From Paenibacillus sp. FSL R5-0766 (GTDB taxonomy: Bacteria > Bacillota > Bacilli > Paenibacillales > Paenibacillaceae): a stretch of 64,000 nt of DNA. The notes under the pieces were generated by a model. That model ran no database searches. It saw only the letters and a list, made by a program, of their open reading frames with translations, and had not been told where the DNA came from. The stretch covers positions 3,720,001-3,784,000 of the forward strand of contig NZ_CP150227.1 in NCBI RefSeq assembly GCF_037971845.1, in the 5' to 3' direction. Of the stretch, positions 1 through 8,313 are shown piece by piece; within the stretch, counting starts at the first letter, position 1, and each line of letters begins with the position of its first letter. The translations under genes and the position numbers were made by a program.

Positions 1-65
1 ACTAACAAATGTTTTATTTATAATCACTTCATAAGAACAAATCACACATTTATGGAGGGATCATG

Positions 66-767
66 ATGAAATTGATAAACAAAGCAACAGGTGTTATCGT
101 ACTAGGTGCTCTACTAACGGTGGCATTAGCGGGCTGTCAGTCCAGTGATGCTACATCTCCAGCAACCGGACAGAACACAGCGAATGAACAAAGCAAAGGC
201 GAAGGAGCAACCAATTCTCCTGCGCCTGCTTCCGAAAGTTCGGAAGAAAAGGGTACTGAAGCTATTAAAGAAGGTTCGATGGAGAAGGAAGGCAATGTGG
301 TGCTGAAGGAGCTTGCTTTTGTCTATAATGAGCACACCATCGCGATTTCGGATACAGCGAACGAAGATCAGATGGAACAGATGCTGGGCAAACCGGATAA
401 CCTGAAATCTCATACGTACAGTGCCGACGATGGAACCAACATGGATACGTTAATCGGTTTTACAGAAAAGGTCTATACGTATCCTGGTCTGGAGATTAAA
501 ACAATCAGTATACCGGAAGGAAAACAAGACTCCATCTTTCATATCGAAATCACAGATCCTAAGTACACGACAGTGCGAAACATTAAAACAGGAGATAGTC
601 TGGATACACTCAAAGACGCCTACCCCGAGGGGAAACTGCTTGGTGATGGAGCCCCTAATGAGGAGGATGACTTCCGTTACGAGCCATCCAATTATGTGGA
701 TGTAATGTCGTTTCATATCAAGGATGCCAAGGTGGAGAGCATTCAGATCTACAGCCTTTTGGACTAA
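66..767 (+). CDS. putative secreted lipoprotein of unknown function
   Basis: The protein starts with a basic N-terminus, a hydrophobic stretch and a lipobox LAGC (Cys about residue 24), so it is probably lipidated and anchored on the outer face of the membrane. A Ser/Thr/Glu/Lys-rich low-complexity linker follows (about residues 25-75), then a globular domain of about 150 residues. That domain has a GDSLDTLKDAYP segment of the kind seen in small BLIP/SmpA-like folds; this resemblance is weak. I chose the second of two consecutive ATG codons because GGAGGG lies 6 bases upstream of it; the first ATG is only 3 bases away. A terminator hairpin follows the stop. No partner gene is evident and the function is unknown. 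Confidence 0.75.
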   Translation: MKLINKATGVIVLGALLTVALAGCQSSDATSPATGQNTANEQSKGEGATNSPAPASESSEEKGTEAIKEGSMEKEGNVVLKELAFVYNEHTIAISDTANEDQMEQMLGKPDNLKSHTYSADDGTNMDTLIGFTEKVYTYPGLEIKTISIPEGKQDSIFHIEITDPKYTTVRNIKTGDSLDTLKDAYPEGKLLGDGAPNEEDDFRYEPSNYVDVMSFHIKDAKVESIQIYSLLD

Positions 768-803
768 TATTAAGTCGAAGGACAAGAACATAGTCCTATT
801 GAA

Positions 804-826
804 GTCGCTAATTTAGCGGCTTTTTT
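804..826 (+). terminator. terminator of the dispersed GTCGCTA...TAGCGGC family
   Basis: Hairpin GTCGCTA-at-TTAGCGGC (one G-U pair) followed by six T. The same hairpin core recurs at several other places in the window. It is preceded at about 780-796 by GGACAAGAACATAGTCC, itself a small inverted repeat found again near 28022. Confidence 0.8.
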
Positions 827-873
827 GCTGTAATCGCATCTTTATGGGACGTGATCTATGAATGAGCTTCATG

Positions 874-1443
874 CTAGTCTAACATGATTTTCTCGTTTAC
901 CATTTGATAGTAATACTCATCCATCTGTTCCGCCGTAACATCTTCTTCAAGATGATATATCCACCACGTCACAAGTAAACTAATGACCCCTGAATGATAT
1001 TCGGCTAAGAGTTCTATGGGAGGTGAAAATGGTTTACCTCTTCTTTTTAGTTCCAGAAAATCTCTTCTGGATATATCTCCGATATAGTTTTTGAAAAAGT
1101 CAGTAAATCCCTTGTCATTCTTCTGGTTCTGAACAATCGGCTCCAGTAAATTCTCCAACATGAATCTAGATAGGCTTTGCAAGGGCTGCCGAAGCCGATC
1201 TTCTATACTCATTTGCAAATAATCCTGAAGAACCCACGTAAGGGTAGCGGATAACAGCGCAAATTTATCATCAAAATGTTTGTAAAACGTTGTACGGTGA
1301 ACCATCGCTTTGTCACATATCTCATTAATCGTGATATTGCTGAATAGTCTGCCTTGCTCAGATAACAGATCTTTAAAGGCCATAATTAATAATTTATGAG
1401 TCCGGGCAACTCTTAAATCAAGCTTTTTTTCATTGATTTTCAT
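874..1443 (-). CDS. TetR/AcrR-family transcriptional regulator
   Basis: A 189-residue protein with an N-terminal TetR helix-turn-helix (about residues 10-60). It shows the family pattern ITINEICDKAMVHRTTFYKHF, with the typical T-FY-HF recognition helix, followed by a helical ligand-binding domain. It is divergently transcribed from the FAD oxidoreductase at 1600, so it most likely represses that gene and itself; this is inferred from layout. The 156-bp intergenic region holds a palindrome (1551-1566) suited to a TetR dimer. The C-terminal domain resembles the DhaS-type group, but the ligand cannot be read from sequence. Confidence 0.9.
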   Translation of the reverse strand: MKINEKKLDLRVARTHKLLIMAFKDLLSEQGRLFSNITINEICDKAMVHRTTFYKHFDDKFALLSATLTWVLQDYLQMSIEDRLRQPLQSLSRFMLENLLEPIVQNQKNDKGFTDFFKNYIGDISRRDFLELKRRGKPFSPPIELLAEYHSGVISLLVTWWIYHLEEDVTAEQMDEYYYQMVNEKIMLD

Positions 1444-1550
1444 CTACACCACTTCCATATCGTAGTTTAACTATATACCAACGCTATATTGATTCTTACT
1501 ATAAAAGAAATTTTGATTATATATTGGTATTATAAGTAATATTTTGATTG

Positions 1551-1566
1551 ATCTACAAGTGTAGAT
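1551..1566. promoter_or_regulatory. candidate TetR operator (palindrome)
   Basis: ATCTACA-AG-TGTAGAT is a perfect inverted repeat with 7-bp arms, 34 bp upstream of the GTG start of the FAD oxidoreductase and in the region shared with the divergent TetR gene. A second, wider inverted pair, ATACCAA (about 1477) and TTGGTAT (about 1525), lies in the same spacer. Assignment to this TetR protein is inference. Confidence 0.5.
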
Positions 1567-1599
1567 TAAAATCTAGTTTCTAGAAAGGATGAATCTCCG

Positions 1600-3114
1600 G
1601 TGTCTGACATGAAAAAAGCTGTGGTGATCGGAGCAGGGATTGCTGGATTAATTACTGCAAGAATGTTAGCTGATTATTATGAGGAAGTATGTGTGATTGA
1701 GAGGGATGAATTCCCTTCGGAGCCAAATAACCGGCAGGGTGTACCTCAATCTTTTCATCCACACCGTGTACAACCACGCGGCGCGCTGATTATGGAACAT
1801 TATTTCCCAGGTTACAATGACGAATTGATAGCATTGGGGGCAATCTCTTCACATGATGAGAAGCTTATAGTTACTAATCGATACGGTACATTAGTTAACA
1901 AGGAGGATCCTTCTTCATTTAAAATTGCATCGTGCAGCAGAGCTTTGCTGGAATGGGTGCTGCGCAAACGACTCCAGGACATTTCTCATGTAAGCATCTT
2001 AACCAGCTTGGAAGTTACCGGGCTAATGGTCTCTGAAGATCAGCACTCCATTACAGGAATTTACACAAAAGAAAGAAAAGGAGAGAAGCGAGAAGAACAA
2101 CTTCTAGCAGATATGGTTATTGATGCCTCTGGTCGTTCCTCCAAATTGATCAGATGGCTTGATAAGATTGGATTGTCTGTGCCGGAGCCGGAGGTACTGA
2201 AGGTATCTCTTGGTTACAGCACTCGTTATTACAAAATAAAATCCTCTATTCCAAATGAATTCGTGATGTCTGATTCAGATCCTGAGCAAGGTATTCGTGC
2301 AGGCATATTTACCCGCATTGAGGATGGTATCGTTGGACTCATTCTTTTCAATGCTGGAGGAGAGCAGTATCCGTCCACTCAGCCCGAAGAGTTTCAAGAT
2401 CAAATCAAGCATCTATTTGCTTCAGATAAAATTGTGAAGTTAATGGAGCAGTTAGAGCCATTGCAAGGGCCTAGGGGGTACCGTATTTCCAAGTCTGTTC
2501 GTCAGCATTTTGAACTCATGGAAGATTGGCCCTCTGGTTTACTCGTCCTTGGTGATGCATTTTGCAGCTTTGATCCTATTCATGGACAAGGTATCACCGT
2601 TGCTGCGATCGAAGCTGAGACTATAGGAAAGTCTTTGGAAGCACAGCGCTTGCATCCCGATCCGCAGTTTGAACGGAACGTATTGCTTCGTATGCAGCAG
2701 GCCATCGATCCGGCTTGGTGGCTTAGTTCCGTGGCTGACCTGCGTTGGAGAGGGGTAGAACATGGTGGGCCTTATGAACTGAAAGGAGTGGATTTTGCTC
2801 AGAAATATATCAACTTATTTACGAAGCAAGCGATGAAAAAAGCGGATCAGGAAAAAGATAACCATCTCTTTTTTATGCAATTCCTGATGAATGCGCTGAT
2901 CCTTCCTCCAAGTGAATATTTTAATAGTGACGTGCTGAACATGATCCTGAACGACAATGGTTTAGAAGAAGAAATGGAATTAAGGGCTGAGATTGGTGTA
3001 CAAGATCCTGATTTGTTCCAGCAAAGATTGAATGAGATTCTTCCATCATTTGAACTGGAGTATGATGAGCAGATTAAAAAACTGCTGGAGTCACTTCAGC
3101 CTGCGATGAGCTAA
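1600..3114 (+). CDS. FAD-dependent oxidoreductase (PHBH-like monooxygenase family)
   Basis: A 504-residue flavoprotein of the aromatic-hydroxylase/geranylgeranyl-reductase-like superfamily. The N-terminal Rossmann motif GAGIAG (about residues 13-18) binds the ADP part of FAD. A second FAD motif occurs as LGDAFCSFDPIHGQGI (about residues 316-331). The ASGRSS segment (about residue 180) corresponds to the conserved mid-protein DG/ASG element. The substrate is unknown. The GTG start has AAAGGA about 10 bases upstream; ATG at 1609 is an alternative. It is divergent from a TetR regulator, which suggests induction by a small hydrophobic molecule. A decayed copy of its last ~160 bp lies at 9425-9590. 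Confidence 0.85.
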   Translation: MSDMKKAVVIGAGIAGLITARMLADYYEEVCVIERDEFPSEPNNRQGVPQSFHPHRVQPRGALIMEHYFPGYNDELIALGAISSHDEKLIVTNRYGTLVNKEDPSSFKIASCSRALLEWVLRKRLQDISHVSILTSLEVTGLMVSEDQHSITGIYTKERKGEKREEQLLADMVIDASGRSSKLIRWLDKIGLSVPEPEVLKVSLGYSTRYYKIKSSIPNEFVMSDSDPEQGIRAGIFTRIEDGIVGLILFNAGGEQYPSTQPEEFQDQIKHLFASDKIVKLMEQLEPLQGPRGYRISKSVRQHFELMEDWPSGLLVLGDAFCSFDPIHGQGITVAAIEAETIGKSLEAQRLHPDPQFERNVLLRMQQAIDPAWWLSSVADLRWRGVEHGGPYELKGVDFAQKYINLFTKQAMKKADQEKDNHLFFMQFLMNALILPPSEYFNSDVLNMILNDNGLEEEMELRAEIGVQDPDLFQQRLNEILPSFELEYDEQIKKLLESLQPAMS

Positions 3115-3271
3115 CCCATGGATTTATACAGGTATTACCAGCTTACTTAACCCATGGAACAGGCCCTCAAGAGGAATTTGACTTATCATTAATAGTCTCA
3201 TGGCCGATGATGCTATATCTGGACTTTATGAGAAAGGGATCAAAAGATGAACTCAGCTCTAAGCACAAAAT

Positions 3272-3302
3272 AAAAAAAGTTGCTATAATAGCGACTTTTT
3301 TT
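3272..3302. terminator. bidirectional terminator hairpin
   Basis: AAAAAAAGT-TGCTATAATAGCG-ACTTTTTTT: a stem flanked by A-run and T-run, able to terminate in both directions. It lies downstream of the FAD oxidoreductase and belongs loosely to the GTCGCTA/TAGCGGC family seen across the window. Confidence 0.7.
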
Positions 3303-3307
3303 ATGTT

Positions 3308-3720
3308 TTGGGTATGGTACAGGATGGTGATTCTTCTGGGCAGCTTCTCTTTAGAAATATTTTTATGTTGCTTATTCCTTATAAGAATAATTATATTAAC
3401 AGCGAAGTGGTCCGTGTATTCCCGAGAAAACATGCAGTTGTGATAAGAGCTCACAATGGTACAGAAATTCTAATTCATATTGGCCTTGAGACTGTATCCA
3501 TGAAGGGTGAAGGATTTACCACACATGTTACCGAAGGAAAAAAGTCAAAGCGGGGGATTTGCTTGTAACCGTTGATCTAAATTTGGTGAAAGAAAAAGCA
3601 AAAGATATCATAACCCCACTTGTTATCACAAATGCCGATGTAATAGAACATGTAGAAAATCCGATTTCATCTGGAAATGTGACTGCTTCAGAGCAGATAG
3701 TTTTATTGGTGACAGCGTAA
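3308..3720 (+). pseudogene. remnant of a PTS glucose/beta-glucoside-type EIIA domain, frameshifted
   Basis: The translation contains the EIIA(Glc)-family phosphorylation site region EILIHIGLETVSMKGEGF, whose His is the phospho-acceptor. The frame breaks in a run of A near 3540. One missing base would restore KVKAGDLLVTVDLNLV and then TPLVITNAD through to the TAA at 3718-3720. The upstream EIIB and EIIC domains are absent and the first ~70 bp no longer align with the family, so this is the decayed 3' end of a larger permease gene rather than a free-standing IIA. It differs clearly from the bglP IIA at 15.3 kb, so it probably came from another PTS gene. Confidence 0.8.
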
Positions 3721-3739
3721 GCGTAATTTTTAGTGCCTC

Positions 3740-3767
3740 ATAAGCTAGAGGTGAACCTCTAGCTTAT
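3740..3767. terminator. strong hairpin terminator after the IIA remnant
   Basis: A perfect 13-bp stem (ATAAGCTAGAGGT) with a 2-base loop, followed by TTATTGATTTATT. It directly follows the pseudogene stop and is probably the original terminator of the lost PTS gene. Confidence 0.8.
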
Positions 3768-3918
3768 TTATTGATTTATTGAGCAAGGAATCCCTTGTTC
3801 GTATTGAGACAAATCACGGACACCTAACTGGTTTTTCAGAGCTACTTGTAGTACTTGAGAAAATTTATACTATTCTTTTTGACCATTTCATCTAACCAAA
3901 ATGGGACTGTAAGGGTAT

Positions 3919-4491
3919 TTAGTCTTTACCAGGTCCGTGATTAAATTTAGTACCTTTTCCAATAGCATAGAATTGACCGCCAGCCACATAGTGTATTGTA
4001 CGCAATTCATCAGGAGCATCATCAAAAATCCAATGTCCGTTGTTGAATACTCGATCATCACTCCAAGCACCGACAATTTCACCCATGAAAAGATCATGTT
4101 CTTGTTCATTTTCAGCATTTGGGATAACCTTGCATACTAACCAGCCAGCGGAACCTTCAACTAGTGGTAAATCAAATTCTTCTTGGTAAAAGATTGGGAT
4201 ATTATCAAGTTTGTTGTCCATTTCTTTAGCGCTGTGCCCACCAACATACAAGACCGTTTCCATTTGTTGAACAGTTGGTACATGTACTACATAGTAACCA
4301 CTCTTTTCAACGAGTTCACGTGTGAGAGCTTGTTTGCCGATGTAGGCCATCACTTTATTATTTCCCACCAGACCGACCCAAGCAGCTGCCATTACATTTT
4401 CTATCCCATCGTGTTTAGCAGAAATCATGGTTGTTGGACCTACTTGCAATAAACGGTATGCTTTCTTTAAATCAACAGGCTTAATTGCCAT
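3919..4491 (-). CDS. flavin reductase-like (FMN-binding split barrel) protein
   Basis: A 190-residue single-domain protein of the flavin reductase/FMN-binding split-barrel family. Such proteins bind FMN and often reduce flavins or act as small oxidoreductases. Visible family features are the N-terminal VGPTTMISAKHDGIENVMAAAWV segment (first 20 or so residues of the barrel) and the later GHWIFDD and YVAGGQFYAIGKG stretches. AAGGTG lies about 9 bases before the ATG. It follows the related gene at 4555-5136 on the same strand with a 63-bp gap, so the two probably form one transcript opposite an HxlR regulator. The substrate is unknown. Confidence 0.82.
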   Translation of the reverse strand: MAIKPVDLKKAYRLLQVGPTTMISAKHDGIENVMAAAWVGLVGNNKVMAYIGKQALTRELVEKSGYYVVHVPTVQQMETVLYVGGHSAKEMDNKLDNIPIFYQEEFDLPLVEGSAGWLVCKVIPNAENEQEHDLFMGEIVGAWSDDRVFNNGHWIFDDAPDELRTIHYVAGGQFYAIGKGTKFNHGPGKD

Positions 4492-4554
4492 TATTTGTTC
4501 ACCTTTTCATTGTTAGTTTATTTTCTTGTTGGACACTTTATTGATAAATATGAA

Positions 4555-5136
4555 TTAACGATTAAGAGACAAAAATGCTCTTCCTTCATTCCAGGCATTT
4601 CCAACTTTATCTCCTAAAGTGAAATAGCCATTGCTGAATGAATCAAAAAACAACATGCCTGTCTTCTTGGCATCAATTTTACCCTTTTCATTTAAGACCG
4701 ATTCATCCACTGCTATATTGACCATTCTGCCGACAATTGCATGGATATGAGTACCTCTTACAATCTCTGTAAGTTCACATTCGATTACCACAGTACTCTT
4801 TTCAAGAATAGGTGCATTAACGTATTTGCTCTTGGTAGCTTTCAAACCTGTTTTTGCGAATTTATCTGGATCTCTATACCCTGACACTGAGCCAAAAAAG
4901 TCAGCTTCCTTCATGAGATCTTGAGTGGCCAGTCCAACCGTAAAGGCACCCATTTTTTCGATATTTTCGTGCGTCTTTTTATTTGTACCAACACCCAAAT
5001 TGATATATCCTCCGTGATTCATCGTGCACCAGTGCAAATTCATCACATTGACAGTTCCATTCTCATCGTAAGTAGATATCATCAAAAGTGGCATGGGATA
5101 GCCATAACCAAAAGCACGTGGACTGAAATCTTTCAT
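4555..5136 (-). CDS. flavin reductase-like (FMN-binding split barrel) protein
   Basis: A 193-residue flavin reductase family protein. It shows PMPLLMISTYDENGTVNVMN near the N-terminus (flavin-binding barrel start), the HENIEKMGAFTVGL segment, and a GNAWNEGRAF C-terminus. It belongs to a different subgroup from the neighbour at 3919 but is close to the protein at 8606, which shares layout and length. GGAGG lies 11 bases upstream of the ATG. It is divergent from the HxlR regulator at 5242, a layout commonly seen for HxlR-controlled redox genes, which suggests control by redox or quinone-like stress. Confidence 0.83.
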   Translation of the reverse strand: MKDFSPRAFGYGYPMPLLMISTYDENGTVNVMNLHWCTMNHGGYINLGVGTNKKTHENIEKMGAFTVGLATQDLMKEADFFGSVSGYRDPDKFAKTGLKATKSKYVNAPILEKSTVVIECELTEIVRGTHIHAIVGRMVNIAVDESVLNEKGKIDAKKTGMLFFDSFSNGYFTLGDKVGNAWNEGRAFLSLNR

Positions 5137-5195
5137 AGCTTAAAATACCTCCGTTCATCTATGAGGTATAGTATAATTGAAACATGAAAAAAGAA

Positions 5196-5222
5196 TAGTA
5201 TGCACTTTTTAGTGAGATACTA
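5196..5222. promoter_or_regulatory. candidate HxlR operator (imperfect inverted repeat)
   Basis: TAGTATGCACT-tttt-AGTGAGATACTA forms an imperfect inverted repeat in the 105-bp spacer between the flavin reductase gene and hxlR-type regulator, just upstream of the regulator's ribosome binding site. Binding is inferred from position and symmetry only. Confidence 0.5.
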
Positions 5223-5241
5223 TCATAAAGGAGAGTATTAA

Positions 5242-5586
5242 ATGATTCCAATTAAAACAAAAAATGAAAAAGAAGACAGTAATGAGTCATTTGTGTATAC
5301 TTTATCGCTTATAAGTGGTAAATGGAAATTACATATCTTATTCTTACTGTTGAAGGAAGATATTATGCGTTACGGTGAGTTGAAAAAAGCGCTTCAAGGA
5401 ATTACTCACAAAATGCTTAGTAATCAATTAAAAGAGCTAGAGGCAGATTCGCTCATTACACGCCATGAATACTCACAAGTACCACCTAAAGTTGAGTACT
5501 ACCTTTCAGAACGTGGCAAGTCCCTCATCCCTGCTCTGCAAGAGCTTTGCAAATGGGGAGTAGATCATATAGATGATGAACAATAA
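5242..5586 (+). CDS. HxlR-family winged-helix regulator
   Basis: A 114-residue MarR-like HxlR protein, normal length for the family. The signature parts are SGKWKLHILFLL (helix 1), RYGELKKALQGITHKMLSNQLKELE (recognition region, broken here by residue number 40-65) and the wing EYSQVPPKVEYYLSERGKSL. There is no conserved N-terminal Cys of the YodB/HypR kind; the only Cys is near the C-terminus (LCKWG). The AAAGGAG site precedes the ATG. It probably controls the divergent pair of flavin-reductase-like genes. Confidence 0.9.
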   Translation: MIPIKTKNEKEDSNESFVYTLSLISGKWKLHILFLLLKEDIMRYGELKKALQGITHKMLSNQLKELEADSLITRHEYSQVPPKVEYYLSERGKSLIPALQELCKWGVDHIDDEQ

Positions 5587-5689
5587 GTCACGAGTCATTC
5601 ACTTAAAGTGTTATCTTTTATATTGATGAAACAGCCAAATTAAAAACCTTTTATATGAGAGTGAGTATGACCACCGCATTAAATAGTGA

Positions 5690-5732
5690 GAAACCCGGGT
5701 GAATTATAACCCTGGGTTTCTTTTCTTTTCAA
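5690..5732 (+). terminator. terminator after the HxlR gene
   Basis: Stem GAAACCCGGGT / ACCCTGGGTTTC with one bulged T, followed by a T-rich tract (TTTTCTTTTC). The rest of 5587-5883 holds only the promoter and ribosome binding site for the next gene. Confidence 0.75.
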
Positions 5733-5883
5733 ATGAAAACGTACAAAAAAAGAGGACGAGAAGGCATCTCTTTTCAGGTGCACTTGTAGCATAAAGTACA
5801 AAACAATAAGAGAGTGAGTGTAAAAAGGGGTGACTCCTGACTTACTTTAAGGAATATAATATGTTTACCAATTGAAGGAGTGA

Positions 5884-6432
5884 ATGTCTATGTCTCAACC
5901 GAATACCGGAATCAAAACGATAAAGCTTGAAATGGAATATTATGGGGAACCATTTATAGTATATCCAACATTGTTATGGGATGAACAGAATGTAGTACTT
6001 GTTGATACGGGGATTCCTGGGCAATTGGAACAAATCCGAACGTTACTCGAAATAGAAAATTTCGGTTTAGAGAAGCTGACGCATGTCATCATTACACATC
6101 AAGATGGGGATCACATTGGCAGTCTGCCGGAACTACTTCAGGCAAGAAGAAACGAGGTGAAGGTACTCGCACATGAGGAGGCTGTACCCTATTTGACCGG
6201 AGCCATTCCGCTTATCAAAAGTAAAAGTTTCGCACCGTCCGTGCACGTTCATACAGCATTAAAGGATAGAGACATTCTGCCCTTGGCAGGTGGTATTCAA
6301 GTCGTCTTTACACCAGGACACACACCAGATCACATGTCGCTATATCATATCCCAACCCAAACGTTAATTGCTGGTGACGCTTTAAATTCGAAAGATGGTC
6401 GTCTCTTGTCCTTTGATGACGAAGCAATCTAA
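5884..6432 (+). CDS. metallo-beta-lactamase-fold hydrolase, C-terminally truncated
   Basis: The 182-residue protein has the MBL-fold metal motif as THQDGDHIG (about residues 76-84), the second metal His in FTPGHTPDHMSLY (about residues 143-155), and the metal Asp in AGDAL (about residue 166). The core active site is therefore mostly present. Homologues of this type usually run to about 230-250 residues and end with the last metal-binding His in a YHGG-type segment; here the reading frame stops after DGRLLSFDDEAI, so that part is missing. The truncation lies just before the start of the duplicated bgl block (about 6.55 kb), suggesting the gene was cut by that rearrangement. Activity is doubtful. 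Confidence 0.75.
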   Translation: MSMSQPNTGIKTIKLEMEYYGEPFIVYPTLLWDEQNVVLVDTGIPGQLEQIRTLLEIENFGLEKLTHVIITHQDGDHIGSLPELLQARRNEVKVLAHEEAVPYLTGAIPLIKSKSFAPSVHVHTALKDRDILPLAGGIQVVFTPGHTPDHMSLYHIPTQTLIAGDALNSKDGRLLSFDDEAI

Positions 6433-6463
6433 ATCTTTTTTAATGGAATAACTTATCATGATG

Positions 6464-6490
6464 AAGTCGTCATTTTGGGCGGCTTTGTTT
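6464..6490 (+). terminator. weak terminator-like hairpin
   Basis: GTCGTC-attttg-GGCGGC (two G-U pairs in RNA) followed by TTTGTTTATTTTG. It is a divergent member of the dispersed hairpin family; an almost identical one lies at 9606. Confidence 0.5.
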
Positions 6491-6566
6491 ATTTTGTTGA
6501 CTATTTATGAGGGGTAGTAAAAGTAAAGTTACCCTTGAGCTAGCATGCAGCAATCCCTTAAAACAC

Positions 6567-6660
6567 TACTGCTATGATTGGAATGATTGTGATCATCATC
6601 TTAATGATTATGACGCAAATTGCAGCAACACGAGGGAAAAAAGTAATGGAAAGAGTTTAA
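6567..6660 (+). pseudogene. 3' remnant of the CynX-like MFS transporter gene
   Basis: The last ~95 bp match the 3' end of the transporter gene at 11430-12602 with only scattered substitutions, for example the shared ATTGGAATGATTGTGATCAT and the same GTTTAA/GTCTAA stop. Nothing upstream of about 6560 belongs to the transporter, so this is where the duplicated block begins. Confidence 0.85.
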
Positions 6661-6710
6661 CGTAGTCATCCCGTTAAGAGCCATAACGACCAGAAAGAAC
6701 GAGTTCACTC

Positions 6711-7463
6711 TTATAGCTCTCGTTCTATATTCGTCATTTGTTTGAAAACTTCTCGTCCCAGCCATTCTAACAGGAAAGTAACAGGAACCTGAGTGGTGAT
6801 GTTAGTGGATTCGTAATACTCTTCTTTTACATAATAAGGGATACTTACATCAGAAATTTTAGCGATGGTGGATTGGCGATTGTTCGTTATCGCTACAATT
6901 TTATTTTTCTCCTGTTTGATCCGTTGGAGATAAGATAGAACATACGGGTTTTCGCCTCGCGCAGATAATGCAATCGTCACGCTGTCTTTTTGCATTTTGA
7001 TATGAACAGGATAATGAGGATCTTTTATGTACACGGAGCAGATCCCTAGATTTGAGAAAAATCTGGCTCCATATTCGCCCATGATTCCGGAGCTCCCGAT
7101 ACCAATAAAAATAACGCTACTGGATTTAGCAATTAACTTTGCTGCCATTGGAATTTTCTCCTCCAGTTCAGGAGCTTGAGAACGCTCAACAAACTCATAC
7201 ACAGCATGATGTGGACTTTTCAACTCCTGCTTCGTTAGTTTATCTTTTTGGGAAAGGAGCATCTTGAGTTTTACTTTAAATTCCGAAAATCCCTCACATT
7301 GATTCTTTCTGCAAAATCGCATAATGGTGGCTGTAGATACATGAGTTTCATCCGCCAGTTCTCTGATACGCATGTATGCCACTTTTTCCATATTTTGAGA
7401 AATATAGTTATATAAAGATAGTTCCAATTCGTTATAAGATGAGATTTGCTCATTGGTGAACAT
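6711..7463 (-). CDS. MurR/RpiR-family regulator (paralogue of 12704-13447)
   Basis: A 250-residue regulator with an N-terminal RpiR helix-turn-helix (about residues 1-75; MRIRELADETHVSTATIMRF) and a C-terminal SIS sugar-phosphate-binding domain (about residues 105-240; VIFIGIGSSGIMGEY). RpiR proteins sense phosphosugars. The frame is intact although the PTS gene next to it is broken. It is about 85-90% identical by eye to the copy at 12704. It begins with ATG where its paralogue uses GTG, and AAGGGAG precedes the start. Retention of an open frame suggests recent duplication or continued use on the bgl operators. Confidence 0.9.
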   Translation of the reverse strand: MFTNEQISSYNELELSLYNYISQNMEKVAYMRIRELADETHVSTATIMRFCRKNQCEGFSEFKVKLKMLLSQKDKLTKQELKSPHHAVYEFVERSQAPELEEKIPMAAKLIAKSSSVIFIGIGSSGIMGEYGARFFSNLGICSVYIKDPHYPVHIKMQKDSVTIALSARGENPYVLSYLQRIKQEKNKIVAITNNRQSTIAKISDVSIPYYVKEEYYESTNITTQVPVTFLLEWLGREVFKQMTNIEREL

Positions 7464-7541
7464 GGATATGCACTCCCTTAGACCATAATAATAAATAACC
7501 TGCTTAGGCAGTATACATTATCCCCTCCTAAAAAACAACGC

Positions 7542-7557
7542 GTTACATTTTTGTCAC
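7542..7557. promoter_or_regulatory. operator-like GTTAC repeat, copy 1
   Basis: GTTACATTTTTGTCAC, upstream of the RpiR gene. It corresponds to GTTACTTTTTTGTTAC at 13532 and to related sites at 8134, 9684 and 15807. Confidence 0.4.
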
Positions 7558-7660
7558 AAAAATCATATTTGTGTCAAAGGGAACTAAACACATAAATAAT
7601 ATATATTCTTCTCCGATCTGAGTAACATGACGTTATAACATATGTCTGATACTTCCATTA

Positions 7661-8015
7661 CTTAGCCTGGTGCCAGATCCTGCTTTTTCAGAAGAAATGA
7701 TGGGTAAAGGATTTGCCATTCAACCTGATGAAAGACGTGCGGTTTCTCCAGTTACCAGCACAGTGATTTCTGTTTCCAAGAGCGGACATGCTATTGGCCT
7801 CGTAAGTGATCTTGACGAAGAGATGCTGATTCACATCGGAATTGATACAGTAAAGCTGAAAGGCCAATTTTTCTCGTCAAAGGTACAGGCAGGAGCAAAA
7901 GGTATCCGTGGGCGAGCTATTGATGGAATTTGACCGTGAATAGATTGAAAGGGCAGGTTACAACATGATTATACCGGTCATTATTACGAACATGGATCAA
8001 TATACGTACGTGTAA
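7661..8015 (+). pseudogene. bglP IIA-domain remnant left by an internal deletion
   Basis: The sequence matches the IIA part of bglP (15318-15728): VPDPAFSEEMMGKGFAIQP, SGHAIGLVSD, EEMLIHIGIDTVKLKG with the phospho-His. All upstream EIIB and EIIC coding sequence is missing; the junction falls at ACTTCCATTA/CTTAGCCTGG. A frameshift near 7900 (AAAGGTATCCG in place of AAAGTATCCG) breaks the frame, and the later GAAGAG of bglP has become GAATAG. The segment is preceded by no ribosome binding site, so it is not expected to be translated. Confidence 0.9.
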
Positions 8016-8033
8016 TCGGCTGGTCGTACCCAT

Positions 8034-8079
8034 AGCGGCAGTGATTCCAAAGCATCTTTGGAAACGCTGCCGTTTTTCT
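8034..8079 (+). terminator. bglP terminator, copy A
   Basis: Hairpin GCGGCAG...TTCCAAAG-cat-CTTTGGAA...CTGCCGTTTTT, identical in layout to that after the intact bglP at 15743. Confidence 0.8.
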
Positions 8080-8133
8080 TGGTGCTGCAGAGTAAAACAA
8101 AAAATATGTTTTTTCAAAATACTAAAACACTGC

Positions 8134-8149
8134 GTTACATTCGAGAAAC
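8134..8149. promoter_or_regulatory. operator-like GTTAC repeat, decayed copy
   Basis: GTTACATTCGAGAAAC, corresponding to the symmetrical GTTACTTTTAAGTAAC at 15807; here the second half-site has decayed. Confidence 0.35.
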
Positions 8150-8313
8150 AAATGTGATCTCATGTTATTTCAAACTAAAATACCGAAAGGTATATATTTA
8201 TTTGAATAATAAAAGTAACATAAGTTGTGCAAAATAAAATGTTTTACAGACGAATAAGCAGGAGTACTCTTTTGAGAACCTCTTATGGATTTAACACTGA
8301 AGGGTGGAACACG

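Noticed and set aside
3207..3443. Open frame of 78 codons downstream of the FAD oxidoreductase
   Set aside because: It runs through a hairpin with A/T runs and overlaps the IIA pseudogene in another frame; no family resemblance.
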